Shown here piece after piece: positions 21,507 through 33,830 of a DNA stretch of 64,000 nucleotides. The DNA lies in assembly GCA_038503035.1 (NCBI GenBank), contig JAVSML010000046.1, positions 627,662 through 691,661 on the forward strand. The letters run 5' to 3'. The DNA is from Crocodylus rhombifer. Taxonomy: Eukaryota; Chordata; Crocodylia; Crocodylidae. The position numbers and the translations under genes are program-made. Under the pieces are notes generated by a model. That model was not told the origin of the DNA. It did not search any database and saw only the letters and a list, made by a program, of their open reading frames with translations. Each line of letters opens with the position of its first letter. The stretch's first letter is position 1.

Positions 21507-24500
21507 TAAAGGGGACTCAACTGTGGTTTCTGAAGCACCTTACTATGAACCAAGTACCAATCCAAGCAACACAAAATGAACACAATTACCCCACAGCAGA
21601 GTGCTGATAATAAGTCAAAAGGCGTTGAGGCTCAGAGCTTTGAACAGCGTATATTAGAACTTGGACTTTATATATGGGCGAAAAATCAGATTAGTTCAGA
21701 TGAAAATAATTAAAAATAGTTATTTTATATAAGGGGCAGGGGGTGGAGATCACCCATTAGACTTGGGATATTGCCTTCAATGTTGCAGAATGAAAGGAGG
21801 GCAAGAAAGACGTAAACAGCACATTTAAAATTGGAGCTATCATTGGGGAGCCTCACAGCTGTCTCTCAAATGAGGGAAAGAGATAGACCACAGAAGGGAA
21901 AGCAACACACCCACAAGACAAAGCCGGTACAAATTATACCAAGGTTGCACAACGATTCACCTGAAATCCTCTGCCCAAAAAAGTCACCTAAAATAAAGAC
22001 AATTGAGCCTTTCTGAAATCCCAAAAACAGAGTGCACTGATGCCCTCACAGTTGCGTCAGTGTGAAATTGGTGCATGACCTTTTCTTTAACCGGACAACA
22101 GCTAATGAAACCCAGAACCCATCTCCACCTCCTCCCACCTAGTTACTTCCCTCCTCCCACGACCCTTTTCCTGTAAAGTCACCAAATATACCCCCGGTTT
22201 CTTTGTAGTTACTATAAACCCAGAACCAAAACTGATCTTTTATTTTCCAAGTTCAAAGGTGTCAAAAATAAGCCACAACTGTAGCACAGTCATCTTTCAG
22301 ATCTGGAGCCTTACAAGCTGGCCACTAGTGTTTGCATAACACCTCACTGAAATCAGTAAGCTATTGCATGTAAGAATCTCTTTGAGAGTCAGGGCCCTGG
22401 GAGAGTGACTCTTTTGATATTAATAATCCAAGATGTTCTTTGTAATAGGTGCAAGAACCCAGATGCAAATAACATTGTATTGTCAATAGTCTGAAGTTTG
22501 AACTTGCCTTCTTTGTCCACTCATCACTGATAAAAGAATAGAGAATACAAGTTACCATTTGTTGCAAGCTCTTTTGACATCACACATGAATACAGAAGAC
22601 TAGTTTATTAATTTATTGCACATGCTGCAGTACACAGCCTACAAAGGCAGCATTAAATATGGAGATGAAACGCTCCTCATTTTACTCTTACAAACAGGTC
22701 TAATTCAGGCAAGCAAAGCGGGCAGGATTTAGCTCTGAATTTAAACATTAATAAACATGCCTACAAGCAGGTTTTTAAATGTGTGGTTTAAACAGCAAGA
22801 AAAAAAGAGAGATATAAGAATCTCCCATTCTAGTTCACTCGTGTCACTACTATTCTAAAGGTTATTCATTCATGTTCTCAGTCACCCAAGTGCTTTAATA
22901 TTTTCTAAGCACGTACCTGAAAATTCATGAGATTTTCCTCCCAAGTCTTCTCTCTAAACTCAGGCCATGTTTAATTGGAGCAGGAGCTCCTCTGAACTCC
23001 TTCCCCAAATCCCTAAGCACAAGTTCCATATATAATTGGTTCCCTTATACTCCTGCAAACATCAAAATCGTAACTGCACTGTTCTCACAAAAAATGGAAC
23101 TTAAATATCTAATGAAATCAGTTTCCCTCATTTTTTCAGTAATAAAAAAATTAAACAAATGTACCTCTAAAATAAATTAGTGGATTGGTTCCCAGAGACT
23201 ATAGTTAAAAAATTCCCCTGGTATTTTCCACCACTGTTGAACAGAGGATAAGAGATTGGTTATACCACGTGGGAACATATGCATTCTCTCTATTTTGCTA
23301 TTTCAAAAACCTGCTTGGTAAGTATATGAATCAGTTCTGTGGCTGACTAAGCTAGGGAATGCCTTACGGGTAATCCATTCTGTCACACTTGAGTGATCGG
23401 ACAGTGTAATTGTGCTACTGACAATAAAGGAATAATATTGATTTTTATAAATAACGTTAAAATAAAAATATTAAATATAAAAATAAAAAGAAATTTTCAA
23501 ATAGCAGTAACACACTGCTAGTAAAAATCTAAAAATTAAGTACCACTAATTTTTCATCCCCTCTGCAAAAGGGCAGATAAAACAGGCAGAAACATTTCAG
23601 TGAATTGTTGCAATTACCAAGGGGAAAAAAAAACCCCCAAAATGAAAGAGAGGAATCCTGGGTTTATTGTACAGGATCTCAGCTAATCTATTCACAGTGG
23701 CAAAATATAATACTCATCGTCATTATGAAGTTTAAGTGCCATACAAGAATTAAACAATAAAGTAAGATGTGTCTGGGGTAGTCAGACTTAGTGTAAGTGT
23801 GAACAGGAGCCCTACGATAAGCGGGATGTCATTCTTTTTTTATACATATTTTATGGGTCTGAACCAACTGACTATGAATGCAATGAGAGTCATTCAAAAT
23901 ACCAGCTTAGCTGCTGTTTGCAGACTTGCAATTCTGACACTGATCAAAATGCTAAATCTATCACTATCATTCAAAGACAAAGTGAAAGCTACCATTACTT
24001 TTGCTACTTATTTACCAAAGTGCCAGAGGAAAAAAAATCTATGAAATGTTATAAGATAGGGTTGAAAGACAGGAACTGGGTTGTGCTTCCCTTGTCACTG
24101 AATAAACACGATATGGTTACTCTTACTTTGTTTCTTTGACCTTACCACAATAAATTTTTAAACCTGAAATCCATCATAAAGGCTTACAGGATCTCTGTGG
24201 AGAGACAATATCTTGCCCTTCAGCCTGAATATTTCAGCTAAATTATGTTACTTTAAAATCAAAAACAGGAGGAACACAGTGATTAAAACTTTGTGAGTAG
24301 GTGAAGAATCCAAATCTGAACATTACACAAAGGAGACTTGAAGAACTTCCAGCTATTCATGCTTTTTTATCTTCCTACATCTTCCTGTAAAATTAGTGCA
24401 TTTACAAAGAAGAGGTAAAAAAAAAAGGAAAGAAAATAGAAATGGACTCCAAAACTAAGAATATACGGTCAAAATTAAGAACTCAGTTGGACATTTAGAA

Positions 24501-25078
24501 TCAGACCCTCAGTTGGTATAAATTAACATAGATCCACTAAAATAAAGAAAGGAAGCAAAATGGCTACCTCAGGAGCTCTTTAATGACTTAAAAAGTGAAA
24601 AAAGGAAGCTTCCACAAAGCAGGAACAAGGGCACATATCTGGGCAAATGAGCCACGAGCTGAGTACTAGCTACATGAGGGGCTCCTTAAGGCTTCCAAGT
24701 TTCACAGTGAGCCTAGAAAACCTCAGGTCCTTGACCTTAGAGCAATATATATGGTAGGACTAACCTTGAGCTGAAAGCCTAGGCAGTCCTAGCATCTCTG
24801 ACTCCAAAGCAGTCTTGGGTGATGGTAGTAGCTGCCCTGGAACTTTCGTCCTTGGAACCTTGGATTCACCAGCAATCCCCCAAGTAAGATGGCAGACAAG
24901 CAGGCAGATCTGCACTGGCCTCCCTGCCTATGTACTGGTGGACAGTCACCCACAATGAGAAATTTGCACGTCATTTTTTAAATTTTAACACACATTTTCT
25001 GATTTCCAACCCGTTTCTTCCTAAAATTCCCTGCCATCTCTAGCAACAAGAGCTGTGATGGCTTCTTGTTCCCGAGGG
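21507..25078. other. Long repeat-poor stretch
   Basis: About 3.5 kb of AT-rich DNA without transposon ends or coding evidence. Locally very A/T-rich at 23440-23500. Possibly unique intronic sequence; I cannot say whether it is conserved. Confidence 0.4.
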
Positions 25079-25945
25079 CTAGGGACAGACATTCAAAAAG
25101 CCTGAGCCTGAATTGATTCAACCTTTGCAAGTTAGTCTAAGCTGGCTAGGCTAAATCACTTTGTAACTGGACAGACATCCCAGACATGCAGGCAAAGAAG
25201 CCAGGGAGCACTACAGCAGCCCTCCCTTCCCTTCCCTTCCATAGGGCTGAGCTGAGGGGGCTGTGGGCCTGGCTGAGGACACTGTGATTAGGGTGGGGTT
25301 GCCCATTGATAATAGAGCATTTATTACCTCTTTTATCAGCATTTGCAAACCATCAGAAAACAAAACCTTGTTCATTAGTTCAAGCTCTTCTTAAACAGCT
25401 TTTTCCAAAGGAAGGAATGCAGGGACATTACCAGCTGTACTGTTAATTAGCTCCTAAGGGACACTGTCCTATCTGCCTTACAAAGCATTAGCTAGCATAC
25501 CCTATGCTGGTTATAGTCCATGCTGGAGGAGAGAAGAGGAAGGAATCTCTGCTTAAGCAGCAAGTGGTGAGAGGGGGAGAGAGAGGGGTACAGTGAAGCC
25601 AGCAGACCCTGCTGTGCCTGCAAGTCTCTTCCAGAGCTACAGTCAGGGAGCAGAGGGGAGGGGCCAGCTCTGCTGTAGATCAGAGAGACCCGCCCACCTC
25701 AGAGAGCATGCCCAGATGCTGGGGGAGTCTGATTTATCTTAAACCAGCAAGGGGTCTGGGACAGACATTGCATAAACTGGTTTGAGCTAAGTCAGTTAAG
25801 TCTGATACTACATTCAACCAGATTTATCACAAACTGGTTTCAGCCATTTTCAAACTGATTTATGTACACTGAACTTTTGTTCTGTTACAGGTTGAAACCA
25901 GTTTCTGATCACTTAAACTGGTTTATGTGTAATGTCTGTCCCTAG
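25079..25945. mobile_element. TIR element, inverted relative of 165-2078
   Basis: Bounded by CTAGGGACAGACATT at the left and its inverse at the right. Its right 200 bp (GATTTATGTACACTG, GTTACAGGTTGAAACCAG, CACTTAAACTGGTTTATG) are the inverse of the left 200 bp of the element at 165. Its left 130 bp (TTGATTCAACCTTTGCAAG, AGTCTAAGCTGG) are the inverse of that copy's right end. The middle differs and is shorter, 867 bp in all. Confidence 0.75.
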
Positions 25946-26126
25946 AGCTCATTTCACAAGCTGTGATCTAGCCCCAAGAAATTTTTTTAGCTGGGTCCAT
26001 TAAGGGGCAAGAGGGATTTCTCACCAATTTCAACTTTCTAGCTATCTTTTCCCCCGCTCCTCCTGCTCCTTACCTGTCCTATTGCTTCTCCCAGATCTAT
26101 TTCTTAACTATCCCAAACCCCACTGG

Positions 26127-26314
26127 CTAGGGACAGAAGTACTAACTTAATTCACCATAATCAGCACTACGGCACATAAGCAGAGATGAATCATTTTTAG
26201 TTGTGCTACTGAGCATTAGACTAAATTTACTGTGCATTAGCATGGGCTTTGCCCACTGTGCTAATGCTCAGTAGATTTAGTTTAATGTGCTCCAAGCGTC
26301 CCGTGTAAACATGC
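26127..26314. mobile_element. MITE with long fold-back core
   Basis: The left end CTAGGGACAGAAGTACTAAC resembles the CTAGGGACAG family, while the right end (GTGTAAACATGCC) resembles the CATCTACA-type MITEs. The core 26210-26290 is a hairpin: GAGCATTAGACTAAATTTAC and TGTGCATTAGCA pair with TGCTAATGCTCAGTAGATTT and AGTTTAATGTGCTC around GGGCTTTGCCC. Possibly a chimera of two families. Confidence 0.5.
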
Positions 26315-26479
26315 CTACATTTTTCCTGTGCAATTCTGTATTGAATCTATTTAGACCAACTTTCTGTGTGGGGTGTTTTCTATGTGGTTGCTGTTAAGTA
26401 ACTGTTCAAAGTCCACAGATATTCCATTGAAAATATAAGAAGCAGGTAACACTCATCCCTTGTTATTTTGGATTAAGGG

Positions 26480-27935
26480 GATTAAAACTGGATTGAAAAC
26501 TGGCTGGATTGCTGGGCTCAGAGGGTAGTAATCAATGGCTCTATGTCTAGTTGGGAGCTGGTAACAAGTGAAGTTCCCTAGGGGTCATTTTTGTTCAATA
26601 ACTTCATCAACAACTTGCAAGATGGCACAAAGTACACCCTCAGCAATTTTGCAGATGATACCATGCTTGGAGGAGTAGTAGATATGCTGGAGGGTAGGAT
26701 AGGATTCAGAGAGACCTAGAAAAATTGGAGGATTCATAGAATCATAAAATCATAGAATTGAGCCAACAGAAATCTTATGGACTACATGCAGATGAGCACA
26801 GTTGTGTGGCATGCAGCATTGCAGGTGCGGCCATGCGGTATGTGGCACGGCAAACATGCAAAACCCATGCGGACAAAAAAAGTGGAACAGCGCATGCAGA
26901 GGCAGTGAGCATGGCCTAAAACCAGAGCCTTGCCACCCAGAGCCACACTCCAGCTGCTGGTCAGGCTCCAAGTGGCAGGATCACTGCTGCTGCAGCCCCA
27001 GGAAGCCCCCAGAACCACAGGTAAGGCTACCCCTACACAAACCAGGTAACCTGCCATTTGCCAGAGGGTGCACAGCACAGGAGTCCCCCAGGGACAAGTA
27101 GCAGCGGCACAAGGCGTGCCACTGCTTCTTGTCCCCAGGGAAACAAATGCCCATGCCCATGTGGACATGATCATGAAGTTCAACAAGGACAAGTGCAAAG
27201 TCCTGGGGGACAACCCCATGCACTGGTACAGGCTGGGACTGACTGGCTGGGCAGCAGCTCTGCAGAAAAGGACCTGAGGGTTACAGTGAACAATGAGCTG
27301 AATGAGAGCCAAGTGTGCCCCTACTGCAAAGAAGTCTAATAGCATACAGGGCTGCATTAGTAGGAGCATTGCCAGCAGATCAAAGGAAGTGATTTTCCAC
27401 TCTATTTGGTACTGGTGAGACCACACCTGGAGTCATGTGTTCAATTTTGGGCCCCCACTACAGAAGGATGTGTACAAATTGGAGAGAGTCCAGCAAAGGG
27501 TAACAAAAATGGTGAGGGGGATGGGGGACATGACTTCTGAGGAAAGGCTGAGGAAACTGGGCTTATTTAGTTTGGAGAAGAGAAAACCGAGGGGGCATTT
27601 AATAGCAGCTTTCAACTACCTGAAGGGGGGTTACAAAAAGGATGGATTGAGACTGTTCTCAGTGATGGAAGATGAGAGAACAAGGAGCAATGGTCTCAAA
27701 CTGCGGCAAGAAAAGTTTAGGTTAGATATTAGGAAAAACTCTCACAAGGAAGGTAGTAGAGCACTAGAACAGGGTACCCAGAGAAGTTGTGGAATCTCCA
27801 TTCTTTGAGGTTTTAAAGACCTGGGCAGACAAAGCTTTGGCTGGAATTATATACTTGGGGGTGGTCCTGCTTTGAGCAAGGGGCTGGACTAGATAACCTC
27901 CTGAGGTCCTTTCCAACCCTCATTTTCAATGATTA
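26480..27935 (+). mobile_element. CR1 fragment interrupted by about 430 bp of other DNA
   Basis: The plus strand reads CR1 reverse transcriptase remnants at 26500-26735 (GLDWLLGS-like finger, then [11 protein letters not shown] with a changed active-site flank). It resumes at 27168 (MKFNKDKCKVLGDNP, GWAAALQKRT) and runs to 27935 through a readable C-terminal block at 27437-27808 (FGPPLQKDVYKLERVQQRV, GLFSLEKRKPRGHLIAAFNY, RLDIRKNS). The insert 26736-27167 begins with CR1-tail-like TCATAGAATCATAAAATCAT, so a second retroposon probably landed here. Dead. Confidence 0.8.
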
Positions 27936-29320
27936 GAAGGAAAGTCTCTTGATTATTCTTGCGTTCAGATGCATCCTAGCAGCTTTCCTGGGCTCAAACA
28001 GGAATTATATATGTATTTTTTAGCACAGAATTCAGCCTCTGGCAACAAAACTGTCTTAAATTTTTTTGGTTAATGGCTTGTCTTCAGTGCTAAAAAGCTG
28101 CATTTTTACCTTACAGTAACTAGTACTCATGAGCTATCCCAAGGTGAAAACACAGCAAAAACAGGTTAGTTTAGCTTCAATGTAAACCCTAGGCTACTAC
28201 CTAGGGTTTACCTCCGAGAATATACACTGTGGTAAAACAAAAGTGCTTTGTCTTCACTGCATTTTTACCTTTCAAAGGCTTATGTACATTAGTTATCCTT
28301 AGGTTAAAAAAAATGGAATTTTGTAGCAGTGAGTACAAGATATCGAACTGTCACTGCTAACCACAGTCTTGGACAGAAACTGTATCAGAAGGATCGACTT
28401 ATCCTCCTGCTCTCATGGAGTAACCATGCTGACTACAGCAGGCTAAGCCCAGAGGAAAAATGAAGGCATTTGATCTGTAATTCTCTAAGGGTAAATTCTG
28501 CTGTCCTTTTACACCAAAATAAAGCCAGAGTCATGCCACTAAAAGTTTTTGAGAGATACAAGTCCAACACACTATTCTTGTATACACTAACACAGCCCCT
28601 GTTAACAGGTCCTGCTGGCCTTGACCGGATATGCTCATATCTATGTGGAAGACAGAATTTTGCTTGTGATACTTTGCCTGGCGACGAAAATTATGATTCT
28701 ACTTTTAGGAGAGGGAAGTCTGGACTAGATCTATTTTCTAGCTACTTCTCACAGGGAAGAGAAGCGGGTAGCAAAGAACCTTGGTGGAAGGGGAAGCTGA
28801 GACAAGGGAGGGCCTCCCCCATGACTAACAAGAAAATCAAGTGGGGGTCAGCAGCACTACCATAAATCTGAGGACAGTATTAATGAACTGGTTGAGTGGG
28901 CAGTAGTAGTTGACTGAGGGGAGGTGGACAGGTGATGGATGAGTAGACAGGCAGAAGTGACTGGAGACAGAATTCACTGGACTGGAGAAAGGAAGAACTG
29001 ACTGGGATGGAAGGGACTTGTCTGTTGAGTAGAACAGATTGATTGGAGGAATGTAGATCTACTGATGGAAATGACCAGACTCCAGTTTGCAGGCCTTGCA
29101 GTATAACTAGATATGTGGGGCAGACAGGAAGGCTGGCTGGGGCGCAGGGTGCTTCAGCATAGGACCTCCACAGCATGTGAGGACAGAGCAGTAGGCAGCC
29201 CTGCACTGTCTGATCCCCTGTCTTCACATTTGTCCTGGTACACGCCGCTTTTTACCACTTCTTTATTCACCCTTTTTTTTGGCTATTGGGCAATCCCAGT
29301 AGCAAATTCTGCCCTCACAC
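27936..29320. other. Intron/intergenic with a small fold-back repeat
   Basis: 28079-28345 looks like a small palindromic repeat (see finding at 28182-28211). 28860-29080 is a diverged GACTGGA-rich low-complexity run. No gene supported. Confidence 0.35.
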
Positions 29321-29988
29321 TAGATTTCATAGATTTCATAGACATCAGGGCTGGAAGAGACCTCGGGAGATCATCGAGTCCAGCCCCCTGCCCAAAGGGC
29401 AGGAAGTCAGCTGGGGTCATAGGATCCCAGCAAGATAAGCATCCAATTTACTCTTGAAGGTGTTCAATGTAGGTGCTTGAACCACCTCCGCTGGCAGACC
29501 GTTCCAGACCTTGGGGGCTCGGACAGTAAAGAAATTCATCCTTATGTCCAGCCTGAAACGGTCTTGCAGGAGTTTGTGACTGTTCAACCTAGTCATCCCT
29601 TGGGGCGCTCTGGCAAACAAACATTCCCCCAGATCCTGGTGGTCACCCCTGATAAACTTATAGGTGGCCATCAGATCACCCCTGAGCCTGCGCTTTTCCA
29701 GGCTAAAGAGTCCCATGGCTCTCAGCCTATCATCATAAGATCTGTTTTCCTGACCTCTGATCATGCGTGTGGTTCTCCTCTGGACTCTCTCAAGCTTCTC
29801 CACATCCTTTTTGAATTGTGGAGTCCAAAACTGGACACAGTACTCCAGCTGCGGCCTCACCAAGGCCGAGTACAAGGGGAGAATGACATCCTGGGATTTG
29901 GTCGAGAAGCATCTATGGATGCAAGCCAGTGTTTTGCTCGCTTTATTAGCCGCAGCATCGCATTGCAGGCTCATGTTCATCTTGTGGC
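29321..29988 (-). mobile_element. Young CR1 3' fragment
   Basis: Minus-strand CR1 3' end, almost identical to 56505-57165. It encodes MNMSLQCDAAANKASKTLA, LERVQRRTTRMIRGQENRS, MGLFSLEKRRLRGDLMATY and ends LDAYLAGIL. The frame from 29980 to 29417 is open for 187 codons. Truncated abruptly at about 29988, as in typical 5'-truncated LINE insertions. The 3' tail is a pair of TAGATTTCA units. Confidence 0.93.
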
Positions 29989-32801
29989 ACTACATACAGT
30001 TTAACATGCTAGGCGTGCAGTCTGTGGTACCACAAAGAGGTTTTTTATGCCACAAACCGCACATGCCTGCATCTCTAGATCCAGCCTAAGTCTTCTCTCC
30101 TTCAGACCAAATAATCCCAGCTCTTCCAACCTTTTCTTGTAAGTCCTATTTCCTAAACTATGTTTGCTTGCTCTGGGCCAAATCTAGAAAGGGATCTCTC
30201 TACGTTGGACTTGCATGGACTTCAGGCACTTCCAATCACTTGCTGCCAGGCTTGAAAGCACCTAAGCATCATAAACAACCCCAGGCTTTTTTAACCAAAA
30301 ATTTCCCCAAACATTTTGCTTCTGCACTAGCCCAGGAGCATCTTGGATCTAAGCCGACTTAGGATCCAAAAATGAGGGCTTTCTGAGGGGCTTCCATCCT
30401 TCCTTGCCATGCCTTTGTGCCTAGTACTCTGCTCAGAGCAAGGATTGTTTTAGATGCAATTCTGAAGTACCCAACTCTGCTCATACATGGCACAGGGAAC
30501 CTAGATATCTAGAAGTTAGGCATTGCTTGTCAGTACTGCATCACTGAAGTTAATTTTTGGGTTTAAGCCCATAATGCTTGGGTGAGAAGGGGCTAGTAAA
30601 AATTATCCAGCCTCCCACACTTTCATTTTTGCTAGTGAAACAGAATATGTTGGGGGAAAATCAAATACACCGTTATCTTTGTGACTCTTATTAGGAGTAA
30701 TTAAAACATTCTGAAATAGTCCTATACAATTACTTACATTGTTTCATTTAAAATAATATATATATACTGTAGTTCTGAATCACATTCCCTATACCTTGTT
30801 CTGCTCTTGCTTTGACCAGGTTTACACTACAGTAATTCCATTTATATGAATGCAGTTATCCCTCATTTACACTTTTCTTACCAAAATCAGGCACCTTGAC
30901 ACTTGTGCATCAATTGATACTCAGGCTGTGTAGTAGGTGGCAGAAACCCCCATGTATAATTTTGATCCCTGGGAAATAAGATTACCTTGGCACCTTTCTT
31001 AAAGCAGACAGTCTTACAAAATGTCTGTATCATCCCAAACTGCATTGGAAATACTGCTTTGTGATATTTTCCTGTGGAATAAAGCATTTCATTTTACTGC
31101 CTTGTTGTGGGTATTGGAAGATAAGCTAATGGCTACTAAGTATGCAAAGGCAATCTGGAAATGAGGGCACCCCTGCTCCACTAACAAGTATTTCAGAGAC
31201 AATGAGAGTGGGCAAGGCATGCTACTCAGCAGCACTAGGGATGTTCATTTTGGAGGCGTCGTTTTCAGTTTTTCAGCTAGAGAGCCTCCTAGGTTTGATG
31301 TGCTAATATGTGAAGGACCTGCAGCTCTTCCTGACTACCTTTTGGATACCCAGCTGTCCCAGAAATCACAGCATCACAAACTGAATGTTGCCCCAAAATC
31401 AAAAATAACATTTGAAAGTTTGACTGTGGCTCTTATAAATAGGTATTTAAAATGTTCTGTTATTGAAGTAGGGTTTTGCTAAACCAAAGCTTACTAACAG
31501 CTTGACTCTCTTGGCCTGTTTGTCATAATTCTTTCCCCTGCATGCTGGGCTATATTTTTTTGGATTTGCTCAGCATAAAGACAGAAAGGGGCATGGGCCA
31601 AATGTAAACTCACTTCCTGAGTTCTGGATCCATATAAGGCCAGGGATGAATCCAGAGCAGGTACAAGTGTCTGGCTTCAACTCCTTTTGGTCACGCTGCA
31701 CTCGAGCTGTTGGTGTGGGGTCTGGCTGGAGCCCCTGACCCCAGGGGGTGAGTGCTGCTGCTGTCACTCATCCCTTCCTTTCCCCTGCTGCTGAATGCAG
31801 TGGGAAGTAAGAGGAAGTGGGAGGATGAACAGCCCCTGGTCTCCAGATCCATGTGAAAGCAGGGTCTCTGGCCAGCCCCTATCCTGATCAGCTGGTGAGC
31901 TCAGCACCCACTGCTAACACACTGGCAGAAGCCTGTGCTGACCAGCGAGCCCAGAGTTCCCTACACACGCACGGCACAGCCAAGTGGGGGCATCTGTTCT
32001 GCCCCCAGTACTGAGGCTTGGAGTAGGGGAACTGTGAGTCTCTTATGCAAGTTTTACACATGCTTTAGAGCCTCTGTGAACCTCCGAATGCTTTCAACCC
32101 CCTTCAAGACCTCTGTATTTGACTAGAAAGACATGAAAGGGTTTTGGCATACCTGAAACATGTTCTGTGTCTCAGGGTCCTGAACACATGTTCACTGGGA
32201 TGCAGAGCCTGTTTGGAAAGCACCTGGTGCTTTGTGGGAACTTCCAGAAAAAAAAGATAGCAATAACAATGCTAAATCACAATACCAGCTGAAGTCTCTC
32301 TACTGTTCGTGCAGGCAGATATAAATTCCCTATGCCATTCTGTTTAAATAAAAATATACAGCAGTGATCAAAATTGTTTGACTTGTCAAATAATCTGCTT
32401 CCATTTAACATGACTCTTAAAGCACTATGCATAATAAAGAATGCTTCTCATGGATAGTGGTACATTAGCAAGAAGTCACTTAAAAAGCACTGATGTCTTT
32501 TATGCATTTAAATCACTGCTTTTGAAACAGTAAATTATATCTCCATTCTAGAGTTGACAAGCCCACGTGAATATTGAGGCAATTTGATTATTCAGTGTAA
32601 AGGTCTTAGGAATTAAATACATTCTGCTGCTCAGACAAAAATGATTTACACCTGAATACTTAACCTTTACATGGCCAGGGAAAAACTTATTCCTTCTCAG
32701 CACACTGCAGTGCATAGTGCTGAGGAGCGGAGTCTTTCAGTTTTTCCTAGACTCTCCCTCCAGAATTTCCCTCTAACTATAGGGAAAGAAAGGAGCTAGA
32801 C
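29989..32801. other. Mostly unique sequence with a short CR1 scrap
   Basis: 30085-30165 is a short minus-strand CR1 scrap (CTTCTCTCCTTCAGACCAAA, CCAACCTTTTCTTGTAAG). The rest shows no repeat ends or exons. An ATATAT run lies near 30757. Confidence 0.35.
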
Positions 32802-32941
32802 CCCAGAGGTGTAACAAGCATTTTCGCTGACCTGGGCAGCAGCAGTGGTTGGTGGAGCCAGTGGTGGCCACCATCATTCTTGAACCCGCTCAATATTGGC
32901 ACCCTGGACAGTGCCTGGATCACCCATCTCTTGTTATGGGA
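32802..32941. repeat. Short dispersed element with GGTGTAACAAG end
   Basis: AGAGGTGTAACAAGCATTTT at the left is weakly mirrored by ATCTCTTGTTATGGG at the right. Related wording occurs at 43009 (AGAGGTGTGGCAAGATATTT) and 49560-49700 (CTGGGCAGGAGCAGCAG, AATTGGCACCC). Family not named. Confidence 0.4.
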
Positions 32942-33830
32942 TTGCTAGACCCAACTTCTCTCTCTCCCCCAGGTTTTTTTACCTGCTGCTACACAAAGAG
33001 AGATGCAGGTTCCTTGGATGAGTGAAAAGTTTGTAAATCAGTGAAAGGTCTATAAGGAAGTGAAGTGAGTCAGTACCTGCCTCTGGCAAGATTAGGTACC
33101 TGTTGGATTATCCTGCTATGAAACTTTGCATATCTGCGTCTTCACCAGCACACTCTGACACAGCCTGTTAGCAGGTGCAAAATATGCAGGAAGTAACAGG
33201 TTTAAACTGAAGCCAACCTCTTAATGCTGCTCTGGCTCAGGGGATGTATTTTCTTCCTTGAAATTTACAAGGTTAAATCTTTGATTCTCTATTGATCGAT
33301 CAATCCATCAAAGGATTATTTATTGTGCTCTGAACTCGTTGTGGTTTAAACCAGAGAAGCAATCGTATGTTCTCTTGCTCTCCAGACAGGAACAAACTGC
33401 CATTCAATAAAACCACATTAACTAATAATGAAAGACATATGGCAAAATGTTAACTATTACAAAGCTGTACACAAAAAGAAAGGATCTGATCTCGGTTATC
33501 CCACTGTAAATCAGGAGTAACTACACTGAAGTCACTGGAGTTACCCTGGTATGGGACTGATGCAAATGAGAAGAGAACTCCCCCCCACTAAAAAACAGGG
33601 CTATACTTTTCTAGTGCGTGTTAAGGCAGATTCATCCTAGGCTGCTAAATTTAATGCTGTAACAACAGGTTATGTTGCAATGCATAAAGTGTGAAAGTAA
33701 TATTTACAGTTTTAAATGATTTTTAGATTGAGGATATCAACAAAAAGAAAATGGAAGTGAAGTCTTTGTGAGACTGTGAGGGTGTGGGCAGATATAATGC
33801 TTAGAACATTCTAAATACATTATAAACCCC
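32942..33830. other. Nothing firm; a conserved-looking old repeat
   Basis: 33480-33580 (TAAATCAGGAGTAACTACAC and TGAAGTCACTGGAGTTAC) resembles an old amniote dispersed repeat; similar phrasing occurs near 40140-40220. No gene. Confidence 0.3.

Noticed and set aside
26782..27426. 214-codon minus-strand frame
   Set aside because: Lies across the foreign insert and the CR1 remnant, is Cys/Leu/Gly-rich with no domain, and competes with frames in other phases over GC-rich repeat DNA.
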